DNA from: Brevibacillus invocatus
GTDB lineage: Bacteria > Bacillota > Bacilli > Brevibacillales > Brevibacillaceae
Direction of reading: 5' to 3'
Length of the DNA stretch: 39,676 nucleotides
Assembly: GCF_003710915.1 (NCBI RefSeq)
Contig: NZ_RHHR01000022.1
Span: 1-39,676 of the forward strand
This document shows, piece after piece, positions 9,465 through 18,173 of the stretch. The position numbers and the translations under genes were made by a program. A model generated the notes under the pieces. It was not told where the DNA came from and ran no database searches. It saw nothing but the letters and a program-made list of their open reading frames with translations. Numbering within the stretch: the first letter of the stretch is position 1; every line of letters starts with the position of its first letter.

Positions 9465-9832
9465 GTGAAAGAGCAAAATATTCTGGCAGGTTTTTCAACC
9501 GAAGAAGCTGCTACTCAAGCCAAAAAAGCACTACTGGAAGCCGGATTTTCGACTGTACAGATCGATCATGTTGGACAATTTCCGGGAAGTGGTGTGGATT
9601 CTATCCTAAATCCGATCACAGGAGAGTTTTCTTCTCTTGCCAGTCTTACCCTGTCTGGAGACTTCCCAAGCGGCCGTGACGCCAGCGTCCTGGCTGCAGC
9701 AGACCCCGATGCGAGCGGTATGGCAGACAGTGGAGACGACCCTTTTACGCCATTTTGCTGACTGCCGTCGTTCCTGCGGATCGCAACGCTGAGGCCACCG
9801 AAATCATCCGTTCTTTTGGTGGAATGGTTTAA
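9465..9832 (+). CDS. General-stress-protein-like small protein, reading frame interrupted by a -1 shift
   Basis: The reading frame starts with GTG seven bases after an AGGGGG site and encodes an N-terminal repeat-like unit (ILAGFSTEEAATQAKKAL) of the kind seen in YflT/GSP17M-type stress proteins. The frame closes at a TGA at 9759-9761 after 98 residues. In the -1 frame, however, translation continues with YAILLTAVVPADRNAEATE and ends in RSFGGMV at a TAA (9830-9832), which looks like the natural C-terminal strand and would give 122 residues. The crossover lies at C-CCT-TTT (9740-9746). Either one C is missing from the CCC run (mutation or sequencing error), or there is programmed -1 frameshifting. 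Family assignment is tentative. Confidence 0.6.
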
Positions 9833-9833
9833 T

Positions 9834-9888
9834 TAAAAAATAAGCAGCCACCTTCTCCACTAAAGGTAGAGGGTGGCTCACCGTTTTT
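9834..9888. terminator. Bidirectional terminator between the stress-protein gene and the LSm-like gene
   Basis: The stem AGCCACC/GGTGGCT at 9846-9878 is flanked by an A-run on the left and a T-run on the right, so it can act on both converging transcripts. Confidence 0.75.
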
Positions 9889-9902
9889 TGCACATGTAGG
9901 GG

Positions 9903-10109
9903 TTACACCTCGAACATAGACGTGACGTCTTTTAGTGCCAATCGACGAATGGTTGTTTTTTCGGCATCGCGTTGCTTGTAGGTGGTGATGAAGCAGAGGT
10001 ATCCCTTGTTATAATGAGTCATGGTTCCCTTGATGACGCAGCCATTCACCATCTTCACCTGCACGTTCTTCCCCAGTAGCTTCATGGCCTTCTGATCGAA
10101 TCCCATCAT
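9903..10109 (-). CDS. Small protein with LSm/SH3-like beta-barrel pattern, function unknown
   Basis: The 68-residue product (66-68 depending on which of two adjacent ATG codons is used) is preceded by a GGAGAGGTGA ribosome site. It contains LLGKNVQVKMVNGCVIKG, then a YLCFITTYK strand and a terminal LKDVTSMFEV strand. The pattern of a glycine-bearing bent strand pair followed by a short final strand resembles LSm/Hfq-type folds, which bind RNA. I do not recognise it as Hfq itself: the Hfq helix and its KHA/YKHA motif are absent. Function is therefore only a structural guess. It is convergent with the stress-protein gene. Confidence 0.7.
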   Translation of the reverse strand: MMGFDQKAMKLLGKNVQVKMVNGCVIKGTMTHYNKGYLCFITTYKQRDAEKTTIRRLALKDVTSMFEV

Positions 10110-10212
10110 ACGTGATCACCTCTCCATTTCCTGCCTTTGCTTTTACCATATGCCCAGAAGGTACAGAATCGTGTCTGTCCTGCTTAAAAAAATGTGAAAA
10201 AACCTGTGATAT

Positions 10213-10250
10213 AAAAAACGGGCAGGAGCCGCTTAGTCTCCCTGCCCGTT
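10213..10250 (-). terminator. Strong terminator of the frameshifted small gene
   Basis: On the minus strand the perfect 10-bp stem AACGGGCAGG/CCTGCCCGTT is followed immediately by TTTTTTAT. Confidence 0.85.
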
Positions 10251-10283
10251 AGAATGTTGCGATCTGTTAAGCCCGCTCTGCGA

Positions 10284-10507
10284 TCATTCCGTCGTGATTT
10301 CTTCCCCTTTTTCATCGACCCCTAAAGCATTGCGAGCCATCGTTCGATACCCCTCCAAACAAGACTTCAATGCAAAGTCTGCGAGAAGTCGGGAGATGCG
10401 GACATCCGCTCGATGATATGGTCCTGCATTCGCGGCCATACCCGGCCTCCTGCCTTCTCATATCGTTTGAGCAGTCCTGCCAGGCCCGATTCCCCGATGC
10501 CTCTCAT
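10284..10507 (-). CDS. Small hypothetical protein, probably frameshifted
   Basis: I do not recognise a family. An ATG at 10507 follows a GGAGG site by eight bases and opens a 46-codon frame (MRGIGESGLAGLLKRYEKAG onwards) that ends in an unnatural tail. In the -1 frame the same region continues as RLLADFALKSCLEGY and closes after a charged tail (VDEKGEEITTE) at 10284. Joining the two at the CCC run at 10391-10393 gives one 74-residue helical protein, which is the most coherent reading and needs one extra C. A rival reading is a 51-residue gene starting at ATG 10439, which has its own AGGAGG site. A strong terminator follows. It sits between purA and the LSm-like gene. Confidence 0.45.
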
Positions 10508-10565
10508 CACAAAAACCTCCAAATGCAAAAAAATCCCTCTCAGTATAACACTTGCCACAACATAG

Positions 10566-10598
10566 AGCGACCCCGCCAATTGCCATGACGGGGTCGCT
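10566..10598 (-). other. Stem-loop after purA
   Basis: A perfect 10-bp stem, AGCGACCCCG/CGGGGTCGCT, lies about 20 bases after the purA stop. No T-run follows on either strand, so it may be a transcript-stabilising 3' hairpin or an inefficient terminator. Confidence 0.45.
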
Positions 10599-10619
10599 AA
10601 TTCGGTTAACTCACATTCA

Positions 10620-11906
10620 TTAACCCCAGATGCCGCGAACAACAACTGTTTGCTCACGATCTGGACCAACGGAGAATATAGACATTGGAATACCAGTCAA
10701 TTGCGTGATGCGCTCGATGTAATGACGCGCATTTTCCGGCAGATCATTCAGGTTGCGGATACCGGTGATATCCTCAGACCAACCCGGCAGCTCTTCGTAT
10801 ACAGGCTCACACTTCGCCAGCAGATTGAGGTTGGCCGGGAAGGATTCGATAATCTCGCCATTGTACTTGTACGCTGTGCAAATACGCAGCGATTCGATGC
10901 CTGTCAAGGTATCCAGCTTGGTAATCGCCAGACCAGTGATGCCGCTGACACGACGGGCATGGCGCACGACCACGCTATCGAACCAGCCTACACGGCGTGG
11001 ACGACCAGTAGTTGTACCGTACTCGAAGCCAACTTCGCGGATGTGATCACCTGTCTCATCTGTCAGCTCAGTCAGGAACGGGCCATCACCTACGCGAGTG
11101 GTGTACGCTTTGGCTACACCGATAACTTGATTGATTTTGGTAGGTCCTACACCGGAACCAATGGTCACTCCACCTGCAATCGGATTGGAGGAGGTTACGT
11201 AAGGATACGTACCTTGGTCGATATCCAAGAGCACACCTTGCGCTCCTTCAAACAGAACGCGGTTGCCGTTGTCAATCGTATCGTTCAGGACAACAGATGT
11301 ATCTGTCACATAAGGGCGAATGATTTCCGCATAGCCCAGATATTCGTCCATGACTTCTTGCAGATCAAAACCAGTTGTATTGTATAGCTTCTCCAGCAAG
11401 AGATTTTTCTCAGCCAGATTACGCTCCAATTTGCGTGCAAACTCTTCACGATCCAACAAATCAGCGATGCGAATACCGATACGAGCGGCTTTATCCATGT
11501 AAGCTGGACCAATGCCTTTGCGAGTTGTACCAATTTTGTTCGCTCCGCGGCTATCCTCTTCTACCCCATCCAGTTTGATGTGGTAAGGAAGGATCAAATG
11601 AGCGCGGTCACTGATGCGCAGATTTTTCGTGGAAAAACCAAAGCTGTGGATGTATTCCAGCTCTTTGACAAGAGCTTTCGGGTCAATCACCATACCGTTG
11701 CCGATTACACAAATCTTGTCTGTATAAAAAATTCCGGATGGAATCAAGTGCAGCTTGTATTTGTTACCACCAAAAATAATGGTGTGTCCAGCATTGTTAC
11801 CACCTTGGTAACGAGCCACTACCTCTGCGCTCTCCGCCAAATAATCGGTAATCTTTCCTTTACCTTCATCGCCCCACTGGGTTCCGACGACAACGACTGT
11901 TGACAT
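10620..11906 (-). CDS. purA: Adenylosuccinate synthetase
   Basis: Catalyses the GTP-dependent joining of IMP and aspartate to adenylosuccinate, the first committed step to AMP. The 428-residue protein has the full family length and hallmark motifs: [10 protein letters not shown] (GTP/IMP-binding loop with the catalytic Asp), GNNAGHTI, the [10 protein letters not shown] and RIGIRIADL segments, the [12 protein letters not shown] segment, [11 protein letters not shown] and TKLDTLTG. The ATG is preceded by AGGAGGTG. It is monocistronic, with a sigma-A promoter and paired PurR boxes upstream, and lies downstream of dnaC as in Bacillus subtilis. Confidence 0.98.
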   Translation of the reverse strand: MSTVVVVGTQWGDEGKGKITDYLAESAEVVARYQGGNNAGHTIIFGGNKYKLHLIPSGIFYTDKICVIGNGMVIDPKALVKELEYIHSFGFSTKNLRISDRAHLILPYHIKLDGVEEDSRGANKIGTTRKGIGPAYMDKAARIGIRIADLLDREEFARKLERNLAEKNLLLEKLYNTTGFDLQEVMDEYLGYAEIIRPYVTDTSVVLNDTIDNGNRVLFEGAQGVLLDIDQGTYPYVTSSNPIAGGVTIGSGVGPTKINQVIGVAKAYTTRVGDGPFLTELTDETGDHIREVGFEYGTTTGRPRRVGWFDSVVVRHARRVSGITGLAITKLDTLTGIESLRICTAYKYNGEIIESFPANLNLLAKCEPVYEELPGWSEDITGIRNLNDLPENARHYIERITQLTGIPMSIFSVGPDREQTVVVRGIWG

Positions 11907-11957
11907 CGAAAAACACCTCCTGATATCATCATGTCCTTTTGGGCCTGAAACAATCTA

Positions 11958-11986
11958 AGTGTACTAAACCATTTCCTGTATGTCAA
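11958..11986 (-). promoter_or_regulatory. Sigma-A promoter of purA
   Basis: On the minus strand a perfect -35 TTGACA is followed after 17 bases by TACACT, about 52 bases before the purA start. Confidence 0.85.
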
Positions 11987-11989
11987 TTA

Positions 11990-12033
11990 AAATACGAACG
12001 TTTCAATGGAAAGTTGAGTATATGTTCGGTAAT
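11990..12033 (-). promoter_or_regulatory. Paired PurR boxes (operator) of purA
   Basis: Two inverted PurBox-like sequences flank an 18-base spacer. AAATACGAACGTT (11990-12002) reads on the plus strand and ATTACCGAACATA (12021-12033) on the minus strand; both fit the Bacillus consensus with central CGAA. They lie just upstream of the -35, the known arrangement for PurR repression relieved by PRPP. Confidence 0.75.
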
Positions 12034-12042
12034 TATCCATTT

Positions 12043-12073
12043 GAAAAAAAGAAAAAGCCGGATATTCTCCGAC
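12043..12073 (-). terminator. Terminator of the yybS-gdpP-rplI-dnaC operon
   Basis: On the minus strand GTCGGA-GAATA-TCCGGC forms a six-pair stem followed by TTTTTCTTTTTTT. It follows the dnaC stop by about 25 bases. Confidence 0.8.
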
Positions 12074-12099
12074 TCTCCTCTTTGCTCTTATTCTGCTCA

Positions 12100-13452
12100 T
12101 TATTGTCCAGCTACATCCCGGTATCGATTGTCCAAACTGACGAATTTGTTGTATTCCTTCAAAAACGCCAGCTCAACCGTACCCGTAGGGCCGTTACGTT
12201 GTTTGGCAATGATCACTTCGATGACATTCTTGTTCTCTGTTTCCTTGTCGTAATAGTCATCACGATACAGAAACGCTACGATATCCGCGTCCTGCTCAAT
12301 CGAACCGGATTCACGAATGTCGGACATCATCGGACGCTTGTCCTGACGTTGCTCTACACCACGGCTCAGCTGAGAGAGCGCGATTACAGGAACATTCAGC
12401 TCACGGGCAATTCCTTTCAAGGTCCGGGAAATTTCCGATACCTCCTGCTGACGGTTATCGCCTTTCCCTCGTCCATGAATCAACTGCAAGTAATCGATCA
12501 GAATCATGCCAAGCCCTTTTTCTGCCTGCAGGCGGCGGCATTTAGCGCGTATGTCCATCACCGTGACACCTGGCGTATCGTCGATGTAGATCGGCGCCTT
12601 TGCCAGCGTACCGATCGCCATCGTCAGCTTCTGCCAGTCGTCTTCCTCCAGCCAGCCTGAACGCATCCTCGAAGCATCCAGATTTCCTTCTGCACAGATC
12701 ATCCGCTGTACAAGCTGGGAAGCACCCATCTCCAGCGAGAAGATCGCGACGGTCTCTCCTGCACGGGCAGCTACATTCTGGGCTACATTCAGTGCAAAGG
12801 CTGTTTTCCCTACGGAAGGACGGGCAGCCAGGATAATCAAGTCACTTCGTTGAAAGCCTGAGGTCATCTTGTCCAGATCCGTATAACCGGATGGAATTCC
12901 TGTCACATCTCCACGGCGCTGGCTCAAAAACTCAATGCGCTCGTAGGTTTCCAATAGAACATCACGGATCGGAGTAAAGCCGCCGCTGTTGCGGTTGCGG
13001 CCAATCTCCATGATGTACTTCTCGGCATCCGAGAGGATCTCACCAACTTCATCCTCTCGCGAATAACCATCATTGGCAATCTTTGTTGCTGTATGAATCA
13101 ATCGCCGTAAAAGCGATTTTTCTTCCACAATTTTGGCGTAGAATTCGATATTGGCTGCTGTAGGAACCGAGCTGGCGATCTCCGTCAGGTAGGTAACACC
13201 ACCGACCTCATCCAGCAGCTTATGGTCCTGCAGCTCAGCTGTTACTGTAACGAGGTCGACCGGCTCACCCTTTTCATACAAGTCCACCATCGTCTGAAAG
13301 ATGCGCTGATGCGCAGTCTTGTAAAAATCCTCCGGTCGGAGGATTTCTATGGCGGCGATGAGAGCTTCCTTGGATAAGAACACGGCACCAAGCACGGATT
13401 GTTCGGCTTCCTTGTTCTGCGGCGGCACACGATCCAAAAAAAGGTCGCTCAC
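12100..13452 (-). CDS. dnaC: Replicative DNA helicase (DnaB family, DnaC in Bacillus)
   Basis: Hexameric 5'-3' helicase that unwinds DNA ahead of the replisome. The 450-residue protein has the N-terminal DnaB collar domain (from PPQNKEAEQSVLGA) and a RecA-like C-terminal domain with Walker A ARPSVGKTAF, Walker B MILIDYLQLI and the arginine-finger region SQLSRGVEQRQDKRPMMSD. Start is GTG with a GGAGGG site. It follows rplI by 27 bases and closes the operon. Confidence 0.97.
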   Translation of the reverse strand: MSDLFLDRVPPQNKEAEQSVLGAVFLSKEALIAAIEILRPEDFYKTAHQRIFQTMVDLYEKGEPVDLVTVTAELQDHKLLDEVGGVTYLTEIASSVPTAANIEFYAKIVEEKSLLRRLIHTATKIANDGYSREDEVGEILSDAEKYIMEIGRNRNSGGFTPIRDVLLETYERIEFLSQRRGDVTGIPSGYTDLDKMTSGFQRSDLIILAARPSVGKTAFALNVAQNVAARAGETVAIFSLEMGASQLVQRMICAEGNLDASRMRSGWLEEDDWQKLTMAIGTLAKAPIYIDDTPGVTVMDIRAKCRRLQAEKGLGMILIDYLQLIHGRGKGDNRQQEVSEISRTLKGIARELNVPVIALSQLSRGVEQRQDKRPMMSDIRESGSIEQDADIVAFLYRDDYYDKETENKNVIEVIIAKQRNGPTGTVELAFLKEYNKFVSLDNRYRDVAGQ

Positions 13453-13479
13453 GTCACACCCTCCACATCTTCTTCATCA

Positions 13480-13923
13480 TTATTCTTCTACTACGTGTAC
13501 TTTGAGCGTTGCTGTCACTTCATTGTGCAGCTTCGCTTTGATCTGAGTGACGCCCAATGCGCGAATCGCATCCATCTCCAGCTTGCGTTTGTCCAACTTG
13601 ATGTTGAACTGTTCTTCCAAGGCTTGCACGACCTGCTTGCTTGAAATCGCTCCGAACAATCGGCCGCCTTCACCTGCTTTTCCTGTCACCTTGACAGTCA
13701 GCTCAGCCAATTTGGCACCCAGCTCTTGTGCGTCCAGTTTTTCTTGCTCTTTGCGTTTTTCCTCGCTGCGTTTTTGTGCATCCAAGGTTTTTACGTTGCT
13801 GTTTGTCGCTTCCTTGACCAAGCCTTTTGGCAAAAGGAAATTGCGAACATATCCTTCAGAAAGATCTTTCACTTCGCCTTTTTTTCCTTGGCCTTTTACA
13901 TCTTGAAGAAAAATGACTTTCAT
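13480..13923 (-). CDS. rplI: Ribosomal protein bL9
   Basis: Large-subunit protein that binds 23S rRNA near the L1 stalk base. The ATG at 13923 gives 147 residues beginning [16 protein letters not shown], matching the conserved bL9 N-terminus; the next ATG upstream (13926) is equally near the GGGGG site and would add one Met, and a longer frame would run into the end of gdpP. The N-domain, long central helix (residues ~41-75) and C-domain are all present. Confidence 0.96.
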   Translation of the reverse strand: MKVIFLQDVKGQGKKGEVKDLSEGYVRNFLLPKGLVKEATNSNVKTLDAQKRSEEKRKEQEKLDAQELGAKLAELTVKVTGKAGEGGRLFGAISSKQVVQALEEQFNIKLDKRKLEMDAIRALGVTQIKAKLHNEVTATLKVHVVEE

Positions 13924-13951
13924 CATCGTTTCCCCCTTTATAAAAATTGGC

Positions 13952-15889
13952 CTATACGACCGTATCAATCGCGTCTTTCAATCGGTTGACGGCTTCTCGG
14001 ATGGAAATTCCGTCGATTTGAGTAGCGGCTCCATTCAGGTGACCGCCTCCACCCAAATGCTCCATAATGGACTGGACATTGATATCGCCGAGTGACCGAG
14101 CACTGATCAGGATCGTATCATCTGCGCGTCTGGCTACGACGAAGGATGCCTGAATGCCGGATAGGGTCAACAGCTGTTCGGCTGCTTGGGCGACTTGCAC
14201 TTGGGTATACTCTTCAGTCACATCACCAATCGCAATCGCCATGTTATCGCGATAGGATTCGGTATTCATGATGATGCGTGCCCGCTTCACGTACTGATTC
14301 AAATCTTCCTTCAGCAAACGCTGTACTGCTGCCGTGTCTGCACCATTGCGGCGTAAAAACGACGCGGCTTCGAACGTTCTCGAACCTGTTCGGAAAGCAA
14401 AGCTTTTGGTATCAACCACAATCCCTGCCAAGAGCGCAGTGGCAATCAAACTGTCGATGTTCAGTCGTTCACTTTGATATTGCAACAGCTCGGTCACCAG
14501 CTCAGCCGTCGAAGAAGCATAAGGCTCCAAGTAGAGCAGTACTGGCTCAATAAATTCCTCAGAACGGCGATGGTGGTCGATTACCACGACACGGCTGGTT
14601 TCACCCAGCAGCTTTGGTTCAATCACCAGTGAAGGACGATGAGTATCGACGACGACGAGCAACGTGCGTCCTGTCACCAGACGAATCGCCTGCTCCGGAG
14701 TAATGAACGATTCCGCCAATTCCTCGTTGGCGTAGATCTCCCTCATCAAACGTTCTACAGAGTGATTTCCTTCATCCATGACGATGTAGGCTTGCTTGTT
14801 GTGCACCTGAACAGCCTTGAGGACACCCAGAGATGCACCGACAGAGTCCATGTCTGGCTGCTTGTGCCCCATAACGATGACGTGCTCTGCCTCATGAATC
14901 AGGTCACGCAGGGCATGGGCGATAACACGAGCACGAACGCGCGTCCGTTTTTCCACGGCGTTTGACTTTCCGCCGTAAAAAGTCAGCTTGTTGCCGATCT
15001 TGACCGCAGCCTGATCGCCACCGCGTCCCAGAGCAATGTCCAAGCTGGATTGTGCCATTTGCCCCAATTCGGCATACGTGTTGGCAGCAGCCCCCATCCC
15101 GATGCTAAGCGTAATCGGAATCTTGTTATCTGCTGTCATCTCACGCACGACATCGAGAATATCAAATCGGCTTTCTTCCAGCTTATCTAGTGTTTCTCGT
15201 TCCATCAACGCCAAAAACTTGTCAGAAGAGATCCGGCGCAGATAGATGCGATGCTTGTTGGCCCAGTCATTAATGACACCCGCTACACTCGTGGACAACA
15301 AGGTACGGCTTTGCTCATCCATCACTTGTCCAATCTCGTCCAGATTGTCCAGATGAATGATAGCAAGAGCTGCCTTTTCCCGATGATATCGGCTGGCCAG
15401 CTCCTTGTGCTCGGTGATGTCCCTGAAGTACAGCAAATACTCCTCATGCCGCACCAAAACCTCGTATACTCGTTCGTTGTACGTAAATTCGATCCGTTTC
15501 TGATCCGGCTTCCAAGTCAGTTGAGGAAAGACCTCTGTCAGACTTTTCCCAATGAGCAGCTCATCCCCGGACATATCTGTCATGAACGGATTTACCCATT
15601 CGATTGCCTTTTCCTCGTTGTACAGAAGGATCCCAATCGGCAATTCCTGAATAACGCCTTCGCCCGCTTTTTTCACCCGATGTGTAACCGTCGCGAGATA
15701 AAGACGTAGATCCCGTTGAAATCCTTTTTCCGCCTGGAGGGCATATAGCACTAGCCCAATCAAGCAGACGATGCCGATCGCCCCATACATCCAATGATGC
15801 AGGGACAAAATCCCCAGCAGCAGAAAGCTAAAGCAAAGTGCCAGGACCATATGCATCCCGTACCAACGCTTTAACAGGAACTTGGGCAT
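13952..15889 (-). CDS. gdpP: Cyclic-di-AMP phosphodiesterase GdpP (YybT)
   Basis: Membrane-bound phosphodiesterase that hydrolyses c-di-AMP to pApA and so influences cell-wall stress, potassium balance and beta-lactam tolerance. The 645-residue protein has two membrane helices in residues 10-50, a PAS-like domain at ~75-160, a degenerate GGDEF domain (SSDKFLALM in place of GGDEF) at ~170-300, a DHH domain with [15 protein letters not shown] and [12 protein letters not shown], and a DHHA1 domain with [10 protein letters not shown]. It starts two codons after the yybS stop and lies 28 bases before rplI, the usual Firmicutes arrangement. Confidence 0.96.
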   Translation of the reverse strand: MPKFLLKRWYGMHMVLALCFSFLLLGILSLHHWMYGAIGIVCLIGLVLYALQAEKGFQRDLRLYLATVTHRVKKAGEGVIQELPIGILLYNEEKAIEWVNPFMTDMSGDELLIGKSLTEVFPQLTWKPDQKRIEFTYNERVYEVLVRHEEYLLYFRDITEHKELASRYHREKAALAIIHLDNLDEIGQVMDEQSRTLLSTSVAGVINDWANKHRIYLRRISSDKFLALMERETLDKLEESRFDILDVVREMTADNKIPITLSIGMGAAANTYAELGQMAQSSLDIALGRGGDQAAVKIGNKLTFYGGKSNAVEKRTRVRARVIAHALRDLIHEAEHVIVMGHKQPDMDSVGASLGVLKAVQVHNKQAYIVMDEGNHSVERLMREIYANEELAESFITPEQAIRLVTGRTLLVVVDTHRPSLVIEPKLLGETSRVVVIDHHRRSEEFIEPVLLYLEPYASSTAELVTELLQYQSERLNIDSLIATALLAGIVVDTKSFAFRTGSRTFEAASFLRRNGADTAAVQRLLKEDLNQYVKRARIIMNTESYRDNMAIAIGDVTEEYTQVQVAQAAEQLLTLSGIQASFVVARRADDTILISARSLGDINVQSIMEHLGGGGHLNGAATQIDGISIREAVNRLKDAIDTVV

Positions 15890-15893
15890 TTCC

Positions 15894-16802
15894 TCAGCCC
15901 CTCTTCACTCTTGTTTCCAGCTTTTCGCGCAAACGTATACCCAAATCAAAGATGCCTATTAAACTCAGTATAGTGCTTAAGAACGGAAAAATAAATAGAG
16001 AGACAATAAGCACTGGAGTCATTCTTTTCCACCCGTACAGATCCGCCGCAAACAGACAAAAGCTGAGTCCCTGCAGGATAAAGATGACATCCAGGATCAT
16101 TTTGAGGTTGTAAACAGCGCTTTCCCAGAATGTGTCCTTCAAGCCATTTCCAAACACCAGAATGCTGATCATGGCGATAAAGTAGTAGTACAGCAGAGAT
16201 CTAGGAAAGTTCCACTGACGAATAGGCGGCAAGGCAGGTACAGGTCTTCCCAGTCGCTTGCCCAGCAGACGTGCCAGCCCATGTGTAATGAAGCTCTGGA
16301 CAAAGCTGCTGATCACAAAAAACGCCGGGAGCACCATTTTGGCCAGCTCCATCGCCTGGGCGTATTCCTTCTCACTGACAAATTGTGGGCGTAGCTGATC
16401 AGCTTGTTTGATTAGTTCCTTAATGTCCACGTTCATCACAAACGTCAGGACGGCAAGCATCAGCACGTACCCCAAAAAAACAACGGCAGCGCCTGCAGTG
16501 AGCGCAGGAAGGGCCTTTCCTTTTTTGGAATACATGATGCCCATGACAGCTCCTAAAAACGCGGAAAGTAGGGCAATGGTTGCAGACGCAACTCCGTTAA
16601 CGATCGATCCCAGGAGCGTAAATGCAATCGAGATCCAGACCATGTTGGACACGCTTCTGCGCAGGCCGAGCAGCAGAAAAGGCAGTGGTAAGAAAAACAC
16701 GGTGACAATCCCTAGAATGGTATATGTACTAAGAAACAAAAAAACGAGCGCAATACCCAACATCAGGGCATTTTCGGCCAAATGCTTGGTTTTCGAAGGC
16801 AT
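15894..16802 (-). CDS. YybS-type DUF2232 integral membrane protein
   Basis: The 302-residue product has about eight strongly hydrophobic segments and matches the DUF2232/YybS family by length, composition and its fixed place directly upstream of gdpP. The segment ALVFLFLSTYTILGIVTVFF and the later MISILVFGNGLKD region are typical. Biochemical function is unknown; a transporter-like or ECF-S-like fold has been suggested for the family, which I cannot test here. ATG start with AGAGGTG upstream. Confidence 0.88.
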   Translation of the reverse strand: MPSKTKHLAENALMLGIALVFLFLSTYTILGIVTVFFLPLPFLLLGLRRSVSNMVWISIAFTLLGSIVNGVASATIALLSAFLGAVMGIMYSKKGKALPALTAGAAVVFLGYVLMLAVLTFVMNVDIKELIKQADQLRPQFVSEKEYAQAMELAKMVLPAFFVISSFVQSFITHGLARLLGKRLGRPVPALPPIRQWNFPRSLLYYYFIAMISILVFGNGLKDTFWESAVYNLKMILDVIFILQGLSFCLFAADLYGWKRMTPVLIVSLFIFPFLSTILSLIGIFDLGIRLREKLETRVKRG

Positions 16803-16826
16803 ATCAGCACCTCTTTGATGAAAGTA

Positions 16827-16850
16827 ACAAAACGTTTATCAGCGTTTTGT
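16827..16850. repeat. 8-bp inverted repeat upstream of yybS
   Basis: ACAAAACG and CGTTTTGT flank TTTATCAG 25 bases before the yybS start. It could be an operator or a leader hairpin; no T-run follows, so it is not a clear terminator. Confidence 0.4.
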
Positions 16851-16922
16851 AGACCATGATTCATTCACTTCCATATGCTTGACACACTTCGCGAATCCTT
16901 TTTTCTTTAAATCACGATATGG

Positions 16923-16952
16923 AAAAAAGAGGGCCACGCAATTGTGTCCCCC
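16923..16952 (-). terminator. Terminator of the rpsF-ssb-rpsR operon
   Basis: On the minus strand GGGACAC pairs with GTGGCCC with one mismatch, followed by TCTTTTTTCC. Confidence 0.75.
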
Positions 16953-16970
16953 TTTTATAACCTGTGTGAA

Positions 16971-17201
16971 CTATTCAGCCGTGTAAGGCAGAAGCGCTAC
17001 TTGACGGGAGCGTTTGATCGCTACAGTCAGCGCACGTTGATACTTCGCGGAAGTACCAGTTACACGACGAGGCAGAATTTTTCCGCGCTCGCTGATGAAT
17101 TTTTTGAGCAAGTCTACATCTTTATAGTCGATGTGCTTGATTTTGTTTACTTTGAAAAAGCAAACTTTACGACGTTTATTTGGACGTCCTTTGCGTGCCA
17201 T
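16971..17201 (-). CDS. rpsR: Ribosomal protein bS18
   Basis: Small-subunit protein that forms a dimer with bS6 on 16S rRNA. The 76-residue sequence has the typical basic start ([16 protein letters not shown]), the central [18 protein letters not shown] and ending [12 protein letters not shown] single cysteine is present, so this is the zinc-free form. A strong AGGAGG site precedes the ATG. Last gene of the rpsF-ssb-rpsR operon. Confidence 0.97.
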   Translation of the reverse strand: MARKGRPNKRRKVCFFKVNKIKHIDYKDVDLLKKFISERGKILPRRVTGTSAKYQRALTVAIKRSRQVALLPYTAE

Positions 17202-17242
17202 TTGAGTTCCTCCTTCTTAGGAAAAGTGAAGTTTATACGATC

Positions 17243-17716
17243 TTAGAACGGCAAATCATCATCCGATATGTTGATCGGCTTGCCAGCACTCGCGAAGGGG
17301 TCACCAAATGGATCATCGTTTCTCTGCGGAGACGGTCTGTTGCCGCCGCCAAAGCCTGGACCTGGATCGTATCCGGCATTGTCTCCACCACCTTCGTTGC
17401 CTCTTCCGCCCAAAAATTGAACGTTTTCAGCAACGACTTCCGTCACATATACGCGTTTTCCTTCTTTATTGTCGTAGGAGCGTGTTTGTAGACGTCCCTC
17501 GATGGCAGCTTGTCTGCCCTTGCGCAAATAGCTGGCACAAAGATCGGCAAGCTTTTGCCACGCGACAATATTGATGAAATCGGCTTCACGCTCGCCCGCT
17601 TGGTTGGTACGCGGACGGTTGATAGCCACGGTAAAAGTAGCAACGGCAACACCATTTGGCGTGTAGCGAAGTTCTGGATCTTTCGTCAGGTTGCCGATGA
17701 GAATGACTTTATTCAT
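17243..17716 (-). CDS. ssb: Single-stranded DNA-binding protein SSB
   Basis: Tetrameric OB-fold protein that protects single-stranded DNA in replication and repair. The 157-residue protein opens [22 protein letters not shown], has the OB-fold to about residue 105 and a Gly/Pro-rich linker, and ends in the acidic tip DDDLPF that recruits partner proteins. It lies between rpsF and rpsR, the conserved arrangement in Firmicutes. ATG start with GAGGGGG upstream. Confidence 0.98.
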   Translation of the reverse strand: MNKVILIGNLTKDPELRYTPNGVAVATFTVAINRPRTNQAGEREADFINIVAWQKLADLCASYLRKGRQAAIEGRLQTRSYDNKEGKRVYVTEVVAENVQFLGGRGNEGGGDNAGYDPGPGFGGGNRPSPQRNDDPFGDPFASAGKPINISDDDLPF

Positions 17717-17745
17717 CTTGAGTCCCCCTCTGACCGAGACGACAA

Positions 17746-18033
17746 TTACTGCTCATCACGAACGAACATGAAGCGGATAACGTCGTCGTTAATTTTCATG
17801 AGACGCTCTGCTTCCGCAACAGCATCTGGATTTGCGGTGAAGTTCATCAAAACGTAGTAACCTTCACGGAACTTTTCGATCTCATACGCAAGACGACGCT
17901 TGCCCATTTCTTGAAGTTTGGTGATTTCGCCACCGTAGTTAGTTACAACATCGCTGTAACGAGCCACATTGGATTTCACTTTCTCTTCTTCAAGGTCTGG
18001 ACGCAACACGTACATCACTTCGTATTTACGCAT
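17746..18033 (-). CDS. rpsF: Ribosomal protein bS6
   Basis: Small-subunit protein, partner of bS18. The 95-residue product shows the family start [14 protein letters not shown] and the core [21 protein letters not shown]. An AAGGAGGTGG site precedes the ATG. First gene of the rpsF-ssb-rpsR operon, with a perfect -10 promoter and a leader of about 95 bases upstream. Confidence 0.97.
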   Translation of the reverse strand: MRKYEVMYVLRPDLEEEKVKSNVARYSDVVTNYGGEITKLQEMGKRRLAYEIEKFREGYYVLMNFTANPDAVAEAERLMKINDDVIRFMFVRDEQ

Positions 18034-18130
18034 ACCTTTTCCACCTCCTTATGGACTTTAACGGCCCTTATTGGGCAAGGAGCGAGTGCTGATTGAACGC
18101 AGATAAATGCACTCCATTAATACTCGCATT
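18034..18130 (-). promoter_or_regulatory. Structured leader of rpsF, possible S6:S18 autoregulatory element
   Basis: The untranslated leader contains a long-range pairing GCGAGT/ACTCGC, an inner GAGTGC/GCACTC alternative, and a CCTT/AAGG hairpin followed by GGGCCG. Bacterial rpsF leaders often carry a hairpin with a CCG bound by the S6:S18 complex; assignment here is by position and this partial match only. Confidence 0.4.
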
Positions 18131-18135
18131 ATTAG

Positions 18136-18164
18136 ATTATAGCAAACCGACTCTCTAGAATCAA
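18136..18164 (-). promoter_or_regulatory. Sigma-A promoter of rpsF-ssb-rpsR
   Basis: On the minus strand TTGATT is followed after 17 bases by a perfect TATAAT, directly after the ychF stop codon. Confidence 0.85.
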
Positions 18165-18173
18165 GAAAATGTC

